Positions 21,961 through 33,918 of a DNA stretch of 64,000 nt are shown here, piece by piece. Every line of letters starts with the position of its first letter. The stretch's first letter is position 1. This DNA comes from Triatoma infestans. Its lineage: Eukaryota > Arthropoda > Insecta > Hemiptera > Reduviidae. The stretch is from assembly GCA_011037195.1 (NCBI GenBank), contig JAAEAF010003499.1, positions 35,739-99,738 of the forward strand. Direction: 5' to 3'. Both the position numbers and the translations under genes were made by a program. The notes below the pieces were generated by a model. The model did no database searches, was not told the origin of the DNA, and saw only the letters and a program-made list of their open reading frames with translations.

Positions 21961-22797
21961 TCTAATCAGCAGAAGAGACAATGACTCCTTGGAAAATTTA
22001 TGAACACGCTTGATGGATTATGTATTCTAGCTTGGACCTTCTGAAGCTGGTCCAAGGATTTGTTGAGGAAGTTTCGTTTCAAAGGTCAAATTTCGAAATT
22101 GAAAAAGGGACGAATAAAGGGTCTCACTGGTTCTTTCTGATTACTGGCACCCTCTTCATAAGTCCAATTCACCCTAAATAGCATCCATTAACATGAGCAA
22201 CTCCCCCTTCCCCCCCATGATTGCCTTATCTGCTAACCTCATCCAAGTTTTTGCTAGGAATTCACCATTTTAATCTTGATTATCCGGGTAGTAAGTATCG
22301 AAAATTAGACCCAGCTGCACCTTCAAAGTAAACTATCGTGCTTCCTTCTTCTGTGGCAAGTTCAGTCCTATAGATTAAATAAAACTTATTGAAAAGTGAC
22401 TCAATTTTTTTTTTTTCACCGCAAGAAAAGATAACGACTCTTGGACTATCCAGTAATAAGTATTACAAGCGGTACCTACATCCAACTCAACCGAGTTCAA
22501 TAGATTGATATATCTAGTGAAACCGTGAAACAGACCACTTAAATCCTTCTACGGTATCACAGGATATTTATGATCCATATTTTAAAGGTCTTAATTCTTG
22601 CATCTGAAAATAATGGTATAGATTAGTTCAAAACCGGTAAGGATGAACCAGTCTCTTTGTGGCACCGATACCACCCTGCGTGTTCAAACCACTGACACAT
22701 ATGTCAGTATGTTTTTTACTATCTTAACACCTTAAGGTACACAGACTGTCTGACACCTAGTGTATATTAAATGCTTCCTAATGTCTTTTTTATGCAA
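21961..22797. other. No feature supported
   Basis: Lower A/T than the surroundings in places, but no open frame or repeat match was found. Confidence 0.5.
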
Positions 22798-22805
22798 CTA
22801 GAGAC

Positions 22806-23237
22806 AGCGCATGCGCTAGCGGTTACGTCGCCCCGGACAAAAAGAGAAATAGCCGCCCCTTAAGAATATATATATATATATATTTTTATAAGCAAGTCTA
22901 TGTATGTTCAAACACAAGCTGAAGCAGCGCTCTGCTCGCATGCTAATGCTCTTTTGTTCAAAGAAGTATATGCATGTTCAAACAAGTTCAAGCATCGTCC
23001 TTTACAAATCTTGTGATAATTTTTCAATGATAGTTAAATATTTTTAGCTTTTAGACATAAACAATGTAAATCTGCTACGCACTGTAAACTTTTAGCAAAC
23101 GAAAAAAATCGATATGTAAAATTTTCTATTAATTGAATATTTAAGATATCAATATTTTTCTCACACTTATAGCCAGAATGGCGTCCCTAAATTTTGGCAA
23201 ACCGGACAAATAATGTCCGGGTTGCCCACTCCTAGAG
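22806..23237. mobile_element. Possible hAT-like non-autonomous element
   Basis: An 8-bp direct repeat CTAGAGAC (22798-22805 and 23238-23245) flanks 432 bp, the target length of hAT transposons. Read inward, the right end is CTCTAGGAGTGGGCAACCC, like the CAGGGGTGGGCAA termini of many hAT elements, followed by a hairpin CCGGACATTATTTGTCCGG. The left end does not match well, so the call rests on one terminus plus the duplication. Confidence 0.4.
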
Positions 23238-23245
23238 CTAGAGAC

Positions 23246-24660
23246 TAATTTTAATACTTTTGAAAAGCTTTAGTTTCCTGTCTTTTAGAAGGTATAATTA
23301 TATTTTATATTTTTACAAATGTCTCATTGTTAATGATGGATTAATGAAACAGTGTTATGATCTATCTTAAAAAGTAATTAAAAGATGTTTTCCTATGATC
23401 CTTGTAAAACTGAGACCAAGTGAATGGAAAGATACGTAAGGCTTAAACTTACTCTGTAACGTCGTAATGTCTCTACTGAATTATTGACATATTTCAGCCT
23501 GTTATATCCTTTTCTGATCAAATTTATTTCTATTCTATTCGATTTGTAACCGCTGTCAATGATAGACGCCAATAAGTTATTTATTTATTGGAAAATAATA
23601 GTTTGCTTTACTTTTTAATAATATCTCATTAAAGTAGATACAAATAAAACTCTATAAATTAAAAATAAAAGGAATAAGGGAGATATAAATAAAGATGCAT
23701 TAAAGAATATAAGCGCCTCAACTATCAAGCATACAAAAAAAAAGAAAACAAAATTGAAGCAAAAACTAATGTAATTTATGCAATAAAATGCACTGTTTAT
23801 GCCGGAAACATGCAAGCTGCATCCCATTATAATGTTGGTAATTAATAAACGTCATAGATAGAAATATAATTCCAAACATGCATCTTCTTATTTACTAAAT
23901 TATTCCTTTATGCAATTTAACTATGTAAATATCATTAATATATCTCCTGGATAATATATATTTAATATTACAAATATTTAAAAAGAGATATATGTGATTA
24001 GCTTATATATATATTTATTTTTTTTTTGAAAAATTAAGCCTATTAGTCTTCAGACATTTAGATATTAGCATGCTTGTGTTCAAACATGTCAAACTTTTGA
24101 ATTGGTGTTTTAATTGGAAATTCATATTTTGAGATTTCCTAATTTCATTTTTTCGCAAAAGTCTGCACAATAAGTTTTTTAGTTTGCATGCTATTTTACT
24201 TACTGAAGATCTATCACATTTATTTGCAACATTTTTTAGGAATACTTGGGGTACCGCATCGGCAAACTTTGTTCTATGAAGTGCTGCTTCACTACAATAT
24301 GTTATATAAAGATCTACGGTTTACCATGAATACTAAAATATCTGGGGAAATCCATGAGATTAGCAATGTTCTAAATTCAATACGAGTTTTGTTGGTTGCT
24401 TGGTAGTTTACTATGTAATTACTTCAAATGGTACCACTTACAATAGTGGCTAAAAATTGTAAAAGGTGATGTTGTTGTTCCTTAAATAATACTTACTACT
24501 GACATTGTACTAAAAAAAATATATTTTGTGCACTCGGGGAAGAGACAGATTAAAACCAATAAGTGACCAAGCGAAAAGCGGTATTGGTTTCTGATGAATG
24601 CAGATAGTTAATAACTCTTCCCACGTTAGATTGGTTAGCTTGTAGAGAACTCTCTGGCTT
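23246..24660. other. AT-rich, nothing recognised
   Basis: No domain-bearing open frame. The frames at 23615-23827 (-) and 24188-24406 (+) have no recognisable content. Confidence 0.5.
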
Positions 24661-24675
24661 GCAAAAGGGCTACTA

Positions 24676-25262
24676 GAATAGAATAGAAGCGGGGAGGGGG
24701 AGCCTCATTCCACTGCGACCTACAAGTCGAGGTCTATTGTGGATCCCCTTAAGTTACAGAACAGCCCCCAGCTTTGCCATGAAGGCTCCGTCATGAAGCT
24801 TTCAGCTTCGGGATTGTCCGTCCCCAATTGAAGAAACCTAATCCTCGCCAGGCCGGCACACTCACAAAGGATGTGCGCGTGAGTCTCCTCCTCTACCTTG
24901 CAGAATCGGCATACCGCACTATCCGCAAGTTGTAGGTGGTGCATGTGTCTATTCAGCCTACAATGTCCTGTTAGTAAACCCACAATTAACCTTATATCCC
25001 TTCGGGTCTGGCTCAGTAGGTCTTTGGTAAATTTAGACAGATGTCTTTTAATGAAGAGCTTTGCCTGCCTCTGTCCTGGTGTTCCCTCCCACCAACGCAG
25101 ACGCTGATCTTCTATCCACCCCCTGATAGAAGTTTGAATGAGGCTCCTGGACAAGACGCAGAACTGACCCTCCCTCGCTAGTGCATCCGCCCTCTCATTG
25201 CCCAGGAACCCCGCATATGCCGGCACCCAGGCGAATGTCAGTTTATTCCGAGTACCCACCTC
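24676..25262 (-). mobile_element. 5'-truncated LINE with 12-bp target duplication
   Basis: AAAGGGCTACTA occurs exactly on both sides (24664-24675 and 25263-25274), the signature of target-primed reverse transcription. The 3' end, on the minus strand, is not poly(A) but a short TTCTA repeat (TTCTATTCTATTCTA). The coding part is intact over about 180 codons, which suggests a recent insertion. Confidence 0.85.
24720..25262 (-). pseudogene. LINE RNase H and zinc-knuckle C-terminus
   Basis: An uninterrupted frame encodes the end of an ORF2 polyprotein. LTFAWVPAYAGFLGNERADA is the last RNase H block. Then come GLLTGHCRLNRHMHHLQLAD and CRFCKVEEETHAHILCECAG, the terminal Cys/His module. There is no genuine ATG at the left edge because the element is truncated at the insertion point. 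It would make no RT, but its clean frame makes it a good reference for related decayed copies at 8120, 31923 and 41485. Confidence 0.85.
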
Positions 25263-25274
25263 AAAGGGCTACTA

Positions 25275-26753
25275 AGAAGAGAGCCTTGTGAAGACAGTGG
25301 ATTACTTCTTGGAAGCTGTTGCTTGATGTAAGTAACTATTTGACAGTTTGTTGTAGACACCTTGATAATTGTTAGTATGCTCTTGAATACCACTTATAGG
25401 CTGTTTACTGAATTTTTGATTGCATGTTTTTGACTCTCCAACAGTTGATTTTGGGAGACTTGAAGTTACAATATTTTATAGATTGACTTAAGCTCTCAAA
25501 TTGCCGAGCTTTTATATGATTTTTTATTTTATTTTATAGCTTATGGAGGGAATTTGATTGCTTCATTAGGAGGTATCATATATTTATCAAATAGTAACAT
25601 ATATTTATCAAAACGAGCATAAAAGTCTTCAAATGCGTTGCTCATTGATTGGTCGTAACAGGAATACGAAATCGCAAGTCTCATGTCATTAAGCCAGTAC
25701 AGAGTAAGCTTAGGATCTCATTTTGAAGAAACTTTGTCTGCCTTTAACGGCCCTAGAGTGTAATCAAGACCAGGCCGAAGTCTAAGTTTTAATACTTCTT
25801 AATCAGCTACAGAGATAATGGGAGTATTTGTAAACTGAATTATTCACTTTCTCTGGAACCTTGACGTTCCTGCAAATATTGCAGCCTAAAAAGACACGAT
25901 GACATTTAGACTGGCGCCGCTAATATTTACATATATGCTGGTCTAAAACATTAAAGACACAAGAGAAGAAATTTTTATAACAATTCTGCGGGCAGATAGT
26001 TGTTCAAATTCCTGGCTAAGTCCACAGTTTTATCCAATTAATCCCTATCGGATTGTTTATTTGTTGACTACTTCTTACTTCCTCTTATACTATAAGATCG
26101 TATCAGAATTTGGATTTTGAAATTCCATCTAATATATATATATATATTTTGGGAAATATCGAATAAGATTATGGGAGAATAGTCTGTCTGAATAGACATT
26201 TATAGGTATGCGCCTTTATCGTTCACATTTACTGATTGTTTCTAGAAGCTTAGATTTCATACTAGTACATTGATACATTTGCTAATTAGGGATCCAATTT
26301 AAATATTGTGGGGAAAAGTGAGTCAATCAAAAGCACGATTCTGCTGAATACTTACCCGTTTCTATGCTTTTCTAGAAAATGTCTTGATGATTTTCTTTAG
26401 CCTTTAACTGAAGACGTAAAACTTTTTTCTTTTTTTTTTTGGAAACATTATCCTTACATTACATTATTTTAGGGGCTTATGAAGAGTAATTACTTGGGAT
26501 TACATCTGTAATAACATTTCAACATGACATTAATTTTCATTTCCTATTTAAAATTAAAGACAACAAAAAGTTCAATAAAACTTGTAAGTATGAAGTATTT
26601 CTTTTAGTTTTCGAATAAATTGTCATCGACTAGATTTAATCAAATAATCAATTTCACCAGATATTTTAGCAAATACTATTAATCGTTAGATATGTGATGG
26701 ATGCAAAACATTAAAATTTATTAATTTATAAATAAATCAAAATTATCGAAATA
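25275..26753. other. No feature supported
   Basis: A (TA)n tract occurs near 26132-26147. No coding or RNA gene was recognised. Confidence 0.5.
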
Positions 26754-27108
26754 TGTGACATACCCTTGCAAAAGGGCAAGCCAAGTAGAAGAAGTCCAGT
26801 TACTTGTACGGTTCAAGAACAATTATGGCATTGTACTACCCCTTCTCCTCAAAGGGGAAGAATTGAAGAAACAAAGAGAAGAGATATTTTAAAGACAGAC
26901 TTGTGCTAGAAATCAAAGTGGAAACATCAGAGCTATATCAGTATTACGTTATATAAATTATTATAAGCTATTGTGATATTCAAAGTAACTTAATTTCTCT
27001 TAGAGAATATATTTAATTTAATCTACCAGTGTGTTCTTAATTATTCTTATACTTATATATTTTCCTCAAACATACTTACAAGACCTAATATGAAACCGCT
27101 CGTGCTAC
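26754..27108 (-). repeat. Solo-LTR-like repeat, copy L2
   Basis: It opens TGTGACATACCCTTGCAAAAGG and runs to AACCGCTCGTGCTAC, matching the copies at 30086-30432 (opposite orientation), 60423-60863 and 62826-63316. The family has a conserved small hairpin (CCCCTTCTCCTCAAAGGGG here) and an AATAAA-like motif on the coding-sense strand. No internal retrovirus-like genes are nearby. Confidence 0.6.
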
Positions 27109-28357
27109 TTACCACAAATACACATCATCACACTAAAACATTACAGATACAACCATTCAGAGAGCACCGTCTTAGCATATAACTAAGAGTTTCGGCATTG
27201 TTACTCCCAACGGCCTATTTTAGATAAATTTGAGATTCAATAGAGAAGAACTTTTTTAAGAGCATTTAATGTTTGGAACTTAGCAACGATTTCTTAGTAA
27301 ATTAAATTAAATTTAAGACATAGACAGATCTCGATACATACAAAAATGTCGAAAGTTTATCAATGCTAATAAATGTGTTATCTATTACTTATACAATCAA
27401 TTGTTTCTATAATGTAAAGATCCTAATATAACAATTAACATAAAAGATAAAAAAAAAAAATTTATATACATTTGAATCGAATGAATAAATACTTAAGGAC
27501 TAATGGAAGTATAAAAGGTAGACTCTTGTGTCTAAATTGAAATCTTAATCAACTATTTAAAAAGACCTGTCAGGTCAGTGATAGAGTGAGAAGGGGGAAG
27601 AGAGAGAAAACCAATGGAAGTGAAAAACTGATAAGAAAAGGTAGAAGCGTTTTTTGTTTTTTTTGGTTTTGTTTGTTTTTTTTTTGTTAAGTACGCGCTT
27701 AAGTTTGAGAGATCGTGCAGCCTAACTGGTAGGAATGTTAATTATGCAAAAGTAAATGAAGTAAAAAGAAAAAGTTATTGTTCATTGTGTATGCGAAATA
27801 CATCTTCGATATTTCATTCAAATGAGGAGATAAATATAAATAAATAAATAAATAAATAAATACATATATACATATATATCTTATGTAGTGGACATATCAA
27901 CAGTTTCCCGAACACTTTAAGGTTTGAATAACGAAATTTATTCAAAACATTGTAGCGCACTTAAATACCAAGTATCTTAAGCTTTTTGATTAATTAATTA
28001 ACTTATTTTACATTATTATCAAACTGTTTTGATTAATATTCAAACTAGTTAATAATTTATTATAATGGCACTTAATCAAAATTCAAACTATAAATAAATA
28101 TATATATAGATATATATATTTAATTCTCTCATGTCATTGATAAATATGCAAATTAACAGAGAATTAATTTTAAAATAATTTTACTTGTTTATGGCGGCAG
28201 TACTTTACTTAAAAGTTTATTCCTATTATGTTTTTTATTTTAAGCTACCTTAACATCATGAATTTGGGGCTTACCCAAATTAGTTGTCGTGGACGGGTTT
28301 GGGGGGGCAGAAGCGCCTACTTTACTATTAATATTTTTTAAAAGGATGTAAAATTTA
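27109..28357. other. AT-rich with simple repeats
   Basis: Contains an AAAT-type run at about 27836-27862 and short TA tracts near 27870 and 28096. No gene recognised. Confidence 0.5.
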
Positions 28358-28437
28358 GCTGTTATACGCGAGACTCGAACCGGGGACCTCCCACTTACAA
28401 GTCCATCTTGATAACCACTACACTAAACACCCGCCCC
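28358..28437 (-). repeat. tRNA-like sequence, probably SINE or pseudogene
   Basis: On the minus strand GTTTAGTGTAGTGGTTA (A box) and GGTTCGAGTCTCGC (B box) are spaced as in a tRNA, with CTTGTAAG where an anticodon loop would lie. The predicted acceptor strands (GGGCGGG and the 3' end TATAAC) do not pair, and the anticodon stem is poor. A tRNA pseudogene or SINE head is favoured. Confidence 0.45.
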
Positions 28438-28534
28438 ACATGAATTACTATTTTCTTTTATATCGTAAATGTTTGAAAATTTATCAGTGTTAGCCATCAG
28501 TATTATTTCATAGTTAACTTCACTGCTCACACTT

Positions 28535-29553
28535 GTTTTTTTAAATTTTTTTTTTACTTTAATAATTTTATTTGCAACTGCGAATCATACACAACAAGCA
28601 AATGGGATGACAATGATAATATAACAAATAATAAAATAAAACATAAAATAAATAAAAAACAATAACTAATAACTTGACGTGACAGAATTGAATGAGGGCC
28701 ATCCAACAATGACCATCATAAGTCGGTTAGTATAGACACCGATGAAGCGAATTCAAAGGATGCCCTTTTTTTTTTTTATCAAGCGATCAGGTGATCGCGA
28801 GGCCATCGGCGCTTCAAGCTTCGGCAAGGATTAGCAGGAAGTGTTATCTGTGACAGGTTGCGAATCAATGGGTTTGTAGTGATGGGAAAGTTTGGAATGG
28901 AATTTAATATATCGGGACTAGGACAAATGGGAGTTTTAGCTCACTGTGGATAGTGTGGTTGCTGACGTAAAAAGGAGCATCTACTATTGTGCGGAAAATT
29001 TTTGATTGGAAGGAATTTGGACACGATGAAGTTTGGAGCGCTTTGTTGATTCGTATAGTTTGAGTCCGTATGTGCAGATAGGTGCGTAAAGAGTTATGTA
29101 GAGTGTTTTTTTGTTCGAGAGAGTTAGTTTTGATCGTCTGTCAAGAAGTATTTTGATCATTCGGTATCGGAAGTGAAGTTCTTGTCGCTTAAGTCGTGTA
29201 TGTGGGTTCCAGGTAAGGCGTTTGTCAAGGTACAGGCCGAGATATCGCACTTTATCTGCCGAAGGAATAGGAGGAATACGGTTCAGGTATATTGGAGGGA
29301 GTATTTTGCGATTTAGGGTGAATGGTAAGTATCTGGATTTGCTCTCGTTGACCTTTATTCCCCATTTGCGGAACCAGGGTTCAAAGATTTCAAGATGGGA
29401 TTTAAGAGATCGGGTGGCAATTACAGGGTCCATTACAGGGTTTTGGGAAAGGATTGCCGTATCATCGGCGAAGGAATAAATAGTTGTGTTAGGATTGAGA
29501 GGAATGTCTGCCGTATATACTGTGTAGAGGAGGGGAGCAAGTATGCTCCCTTG
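28535..29553 (-). mobile_element. 5'-truncated Jockey-like LINE with 13-bp TSD
   Basis: ACTGCTCACACTT occurs at both sides (28522-28534 and 29554-29566). The 3' end on the minus strand is A-rich (28535-28557), then an AT-rich 3' UTR and the reverse transcriptase frame. The insertion is about 1.02 kb and 5'-truncated inside the RT domain. Confidence 0.85.
28985..29553 (-). pseudogene. Jockey reverse transcriptase, C-terminal half
   Basis: The clean frame starts at SQGSILAPLLYTVYTADIP and carries the catalytic SFADDTAIL (Asp-Asp). Then come WFRKWGIKVNESKS, YLGLYLDKRLTW and the thumb region TYGLKLYESTKRS. The endonuclease and RT fingers are lost by 5' truncation. Residues upstream of SQGS in the open frame come from flanking DNA. 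A frameshift after about 28985 interrupts the final C-terminus. Confidence 0.85.
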
Positions 29554-29566
29554 ACTGCTCACACTT

Positions 29567-29945
29567 ATCTGGAAATATCCAACATATTGAACTATTAATC
29601 GTTTTAAAAGCGGTACAAAAATCAAGTCTTTCAAGTAAAAAAAAACGCCTTTGCATCACAATGACATAAAGATAATCTTATTTATCAATGATCACGCACG
29701 CTGAATTAGTTTTTAGCAATTAAATTTGCATTTTCTATGACTTGAAAACGCAATGTAATAACGAGGTTTCGTTTCATCCATCATTTTATTCTATTTCCAA
29801 ATTAGTAGTTATTAATCTTATTCTAAATAGAAACCGTAAAACATAAGTTATTCTATTCGCAGTTTATTCTTCTTGTAAGTCTTTGTTAAGATTTCACGTC
29901 ACAAAAATTATTTTAAAACAGCTTTCTAATCCATATTTTACTGTT
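29567..29945. other. No feature supported
   Basis: AT-rich sequence between the Jockey insertion and a Helentron-like 5' fragment. Confidence 0.5.
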
Positions 29946-29949
29946 TTTC

Positions 29950-30060
29950 GCCCCCCTTCCCATGAAAGGTCATCTTCCTTTTTACATTCTCTTACTCCTA
30001 GTAAAAGAAAGTATTTTGATAGTTTTAAATTTATGAACTTGAGTTTGTTGAGGGAAATGT
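29950..30060 (+). mobile_element. Helentron-like repeat, 5' terminus only
   Basis: Contains ACATTCTCTTACTCC and a CTCCTAGTAAAAG hairpin variant followed by AGTATTTTGATAG. It breaks off before the microsatellite region and sits directly before LTR-like copy L3. Confidence 0.45.
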
Positions 30061-30085
30061 AATGTATTGCTGTGTTTGTAGTTTG

Positions 30086-30432
30086 TAGTGGCTTAAGCGG
30101 ATTTGTATGAAGGGCTTGTAAATATGTAGTTTAAAAGAGAATGAAGTGTTAGCAATAATAAAGAAGTCACACTGTTTTTCAAAAGATATATTCTCTAAGA
30201 GAAAATTAGTTAACAACAATATGCTTATAAATTAATTGGAATAACTCTTAAAACGATATTGGCACTGATGTTTTCACTTTGGTAGCTAGAACGAGTCTGT
30301 CTTAAAATATCTCTTCTCTTTGTTTCAATTCCTCCCCTGTGAGAAGAAGGGGTAGTACAGTACAATGCCATAATTGTTCTTGAACCGTACGAGTAACTGG
30401 ACTTTATACCTGGCTGGCCCTTTTGCAACATA
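30086..30432 (+). repeat. Solo-LTR-like repeat, copy L3
   Basis: It runs from GCTTAAGCGGATTTG to CCCTTTTGCAACATA in the orientation opposite to L2. It includes the conserved CCCCTGTGAGAAGAAGGGG hairpin (about 30335-30353). L2 and L3 form an inverted pair around 3 kb that contains the Jockey insertion. Confidence 0.6.
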
Positions 30433-31364
30433 TTTTGATAATTTAGATTTATTTAAAATTTGATATTATTTCAAGTTTCTTGCATCCATCACAGAAACAA
30501 GCCAAGGCGCGTATATCTGTCTCGGCGATCTATTACAAAATTGATTTGATTAATGCCTATTTATTTGTACAATTTGTATTTTAAATAATAGAAAAAAATA
30601 GATTATAGTGGAGAAGCTAAAATGTTTCTATTACAAACTCTGTAATCTATTACAAAATCTGTAAATGGCCCCAATCTAACTGGGATATATGCTCAGAGCA
30701 ATATAAGAATTTACAATGAGTACAGATAAAGCCGGTAATACTGTCCAGAGGAAATAGGAAGTTCTGGCTTGGAGAGGAAAAAAAATCTTCTTACATCCGG
30801 GTCATCTCTTCCTTTTGTAATTTTCTTACCCTGTTTACCTAAGTCTATCTTTGTTTGTTGCCGCCATCTTCCATTGTTTTCCTTTTTTTTTTTTTTTTTT
30901 TTTTTATTTTTTTACTGGTTTTCCTTAGGGATACATTGAATTTTTTTTTGCCAAAATATTTCGAGATAAAATTGGGCTTTAATCTGATTCTTTTTTTTCT
31001 TTCTTTTTTTTAACAAAAAGAACAGAAAAACAATCTAAAACACTGAAACCTCATTTATTATTTAAAAAATTAGAAAGCGACAATTACCTATTTATCTCTA
31101 CAAAATTATAGATTACAAAAATATATTTCATTCAGATAAGTTTGGATGCAAAACACTTAAACCATTATACGATCTTCTTCTATATGGAAGGCAAACCAGA
31201 TTGATTTCAGTAACTTCGCAAGCGATATTTAAGTGATTGATTCAACAATTCTGTGGTCTTTTCACTTTCGTTTATAAGGAAATTTTATGTGAAACTTCAA
31301 AATTTATAAAATTATTAATTATTTTAGACCAGATATAAAAAAAAAAATATAAAAATATGAAGTG
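30433..31364. other. No gene; long T-run
   Basis: A T homopolymer at about 30882-30905 stands out. No coding match. Confidence 0.5.
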
Positions 31365-31570
31365 GTGAGGAGGGATGCCAATACTGAGGCAGAGGTGGCA
31401 AACTTCCAGTCTTCTGGGTACGTCTTTTCCGCTGAATTTTTGGCCACTGAACTTTGAAAGTTGGATGTGTGTCAGAATGTATTTATTAGGATGAATGTTT
31501 CTAGTTGTGGGTCTGATTGTTGAAATGTGTATGGTATGAATGTATTAGTATTGAATATAAGTAAATACAT
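31365..31570 (+). repeat. Dispersed repeat shared with 58610-59060
   Basis: GATGCCAATACTGAGGCAGAG, GGTGGCAAACTT, ACGTCTTTTCC and GGCCACTG follow in the same order as in 58615-58700, then both continue into GAATGTATTTAT-like sequence. The 18-bp unit that is amplified in the distal copy is present only about twice here. Element class unknown. Confidence 0.5.
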
Positions 31571-31822
31571 CGTAGTTGGTTTTCTTTATTTCAGGATTTA
31601 GGCATTAAATGAACTTTGGTATCTCCGTTTCATTAAGAGTGTAGTAATTTATGAAAGGTTATTCACTTTTAAATATAATTGAATGTTATTCTCAATTAGT
31701 ATAGTGTCATTGAGGATGATTGTCAGGTGCGAAAGATCTAAGATGTTATGAACCTTAAAAAATAATAATAATTATTATTATAATAAAAAATATCCAGTTT
31801 TGAAGAGAAGCAGTTAATTAGA
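31571..31822. other. No feature supported
   Basis: Short AAT/TTA repeats near 31760; otherwise unremarkable. Confidence 0.45.
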
Positions 31823-31824
31823 AA

Positions 31825-32192
31825 TGTGGATTGAACAGTGTTTTTTTTTTCAATTTTTCACGATTTTCTCCATAAAGACATCTTCAGGTCTCATTTAATT
31901 TTGGTATACTAACTACACAAGGAACTGGAGACAAGCAATCCCGAAGCCACGAGCTTTTCATGACGTAGTCCCACATTCAACTTTGCTAAGCCTGATTAAG
32001 TGGGCGAAGCTAAAGGATTTGCTATAATCTTAGGGGATCCACAATAGACCTCTTAATGCAATTTAATCTAATTACACATACAGAAATATATCACTCTTAT
32101 TTGACACTTTCCTAAAAAAAAAAAGTGGTTTTCATTAAATCTAGAATCTCTCATTGATATAAAATTGAAGACAATTTAAACATTTGGTAATA
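31825..32192 (+). mobile_element. Helentron-like fragment interrupted by LINE tail
   Basis: 31825-31922 shows the ACGATTTTCTCCATAAA monomer segment and 32075-32192 shows the ATTAAATCTAGAATCTCTC segment of the Helentron-like family. Between them is a fragment of a LINE C-terminus. Confidence 0.45.
31923..32060 (+). pseudogene. LINE C-terminal fragment
   Basis: It matches in order the last codons of the intact copy at 24720-25262. CAATCCCGAAGCC...TTCATGACG and TTAGGGGATCCACAATAGACC correspond to NPEAESFMT and GSTIDL. It is broken by several frame changes. Confidence 0.6.
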
Positions 32193-32195
32193 GAA

Positions 32196-32734
32196 AAATC
32201 TGGTGTGAAACACTCACACAACTTTCTCTTACTCCAGTTCTCAAAATGATAATTGACAAATTTTATACTTTGTGTACCAAATGTAATGAAATTCGTCGAA
32301 AAGTGAAAAAACTGTTCAGTAAAAGCGCACTTCCGGTTCACTAATTTTCTTGAAACTCGGAATTTCAGCCATCTATTTATTTCTAACTAATTATGTTTGG
32401 ATGATAGAATTGTATAATCAACTAGGATAGCACATTGATGAAAATCTAACCCCACCCCTCCCCTAAAAATGCCCTTAAATGAATTTTTCCAGATAAATGT
32501 TTTAGATAAAAGTTGTAGATCTTTGCATGTTCAGTTTATATAGGTAGTTCCACAAAAATCGTCGGAGCCATTTTTGAGAAAATTGCGAAAAAGTAAAAAA
32601 ACCAACTAGTAAAGTGGTACTTCGGGTTGAGGAATTTTGACAGATAACGTAGTGTCAGATATCCCACAGTGATACCTAAACGGAATATCAAGTTTCAACT
32701 TTCTACTGTTTTTCGTTTTTGAGCTATGCTGTTC

Positions 32735-32785
<51 letters not shown>

Positions 32786-32930
32786 CACACACACACACAG
32801 ACCATTTGCTAAAAACCACTTTTTTGGACTCAGGGGACCTCAAAACGGATATTTCCGGTGAAAACTCGATATCGAAAATTTGACACGATTACAATACTTC
32901 CTCTTACTAGGAGTAAGAGAAAGTAAAAAA
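32196..32930 (-). mobile_element. Helentron-like (HINE) element, copy B
   Basis: On the plus strand it reads TCTGG, stem-loop GTGTGAAACACTCACAC (32203-32219), ACTTTCTCTTACTCC (32221-32235), core, (CA)n (about 32745-32800), 5' block, then GGAGTAAGAGAAAGT (32910-32924). It has only two monomers: ACTTCCGGTT at 32329 and the variant ACTTCGGGTT at 32619, 290 bp apart. Ends and hairpin are perfect, so it is one of the better preserved copies. Confidence 0.75.
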
Positions 32931-32936
32931 ATTATT

Positions 32937-32985
32937 GTGGTGGTTGGTTCCGCAGAGCGGGAAAATGTCTCTGATAAAAAAATTA
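32937..32985. repeat. Fragment related to the hammerhead repeat
   Basis: GGTTCCGCAGAGCGGGAAAATGTCTCTGAT matches in two blocks the outer flank at 45843-45862 and the GGAAAATGTCTCTGAT end of the palindromic unit at 46008-46113. It lies immediately after Helentron-like copy B. Confidence 0.45.
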
Positions 32986-33918
32986 TATTTTTTAATACAA
33001 GTTTTTTAGGTATTAATCGATTTGAGAGTTTTTTTTGTAATCAAAATTGATAGAAAGTGAATTCTAAAAACTAATTAAAATTTTTAGTCAACTTTTATTA
33101 AACAAAAACCTTGTCCTAGTATCAATAATACTTAATAGATTTTCTTAAATTTAGTTTTATTTTTTATTTTTTTTTACCCGAAACCATCAAAATTATCAAT
33201 AAAACTGATGTGCATATAAAAATCTCAATAAAACAAGTTAAACCAAATACTTTTTCTTTTTTTTTTTTAAAAAAAAAAACGTTATAAACTTTTATTACAT
33301 AATAAATGTAAAAGAAAGTAAAAAAAAAAAGATAAGCGTAATTTCAAATTTATGACTTTTTAGGTAATTACTAATGTCAAAAAATGGATATCAGTTTTCT
33401 TCTTTTTTATAAATGTAATGCAGTTTTGTATTTTATTTTATAATGGAGGTGAATAATGAACAAATTCATAATGATATAATATTACTAACTGAAATCAACA
33501 TCCGGTATTGAAAAATATTTCTTACTAAATATAGGCATGATTTACAATTTGTATTAGCCATGTGGTTGACAATATTTCTCACAAGGTGTAGTACATTCTT
33601 CTCAATGCATTTTTTTTTTTTTTGTATACTCCTTATTTATTTATCACCTTTTTATCCAGCAAGGTGTCATGTAACTGTTGCTCTTTTTATGTGTACCTAC
33701 TTATTATTTATGAATATACGTTTATGTTGGTATTGTACAGATGTGTTAGTTTTTGTTACTTGTTGTTTGGAAGCTTATTAATAGAAAATCAAAAATATTG
33801 TTCAGTCTGCTGAGAATATAATATATAATACGATGATTCATAATAATAATAGACATGGCATGCTGATTAGGCGTATAAAACTTTTATTTGCATATTAAAT
33901 ACAAAAAAAAAAAAAAAA
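32986..33918. other. AT-rich, no feature supported
   Basis: Homopolymer-rich sequence. The frames at 33560-33813 overlap each other in different phases and show no domain. Confidence 0.5.

Noticed and set aside
28358..28437. Functional tRNA-Thr (TGT)
   Set aside because: A and B boxes are present, but the acceptor and anticodon stems do not pair.
32745..32800. (CA)n array as an independent locus
   Set aside because: It is part of the Helentron-like element, found at the same internal position in other copies.
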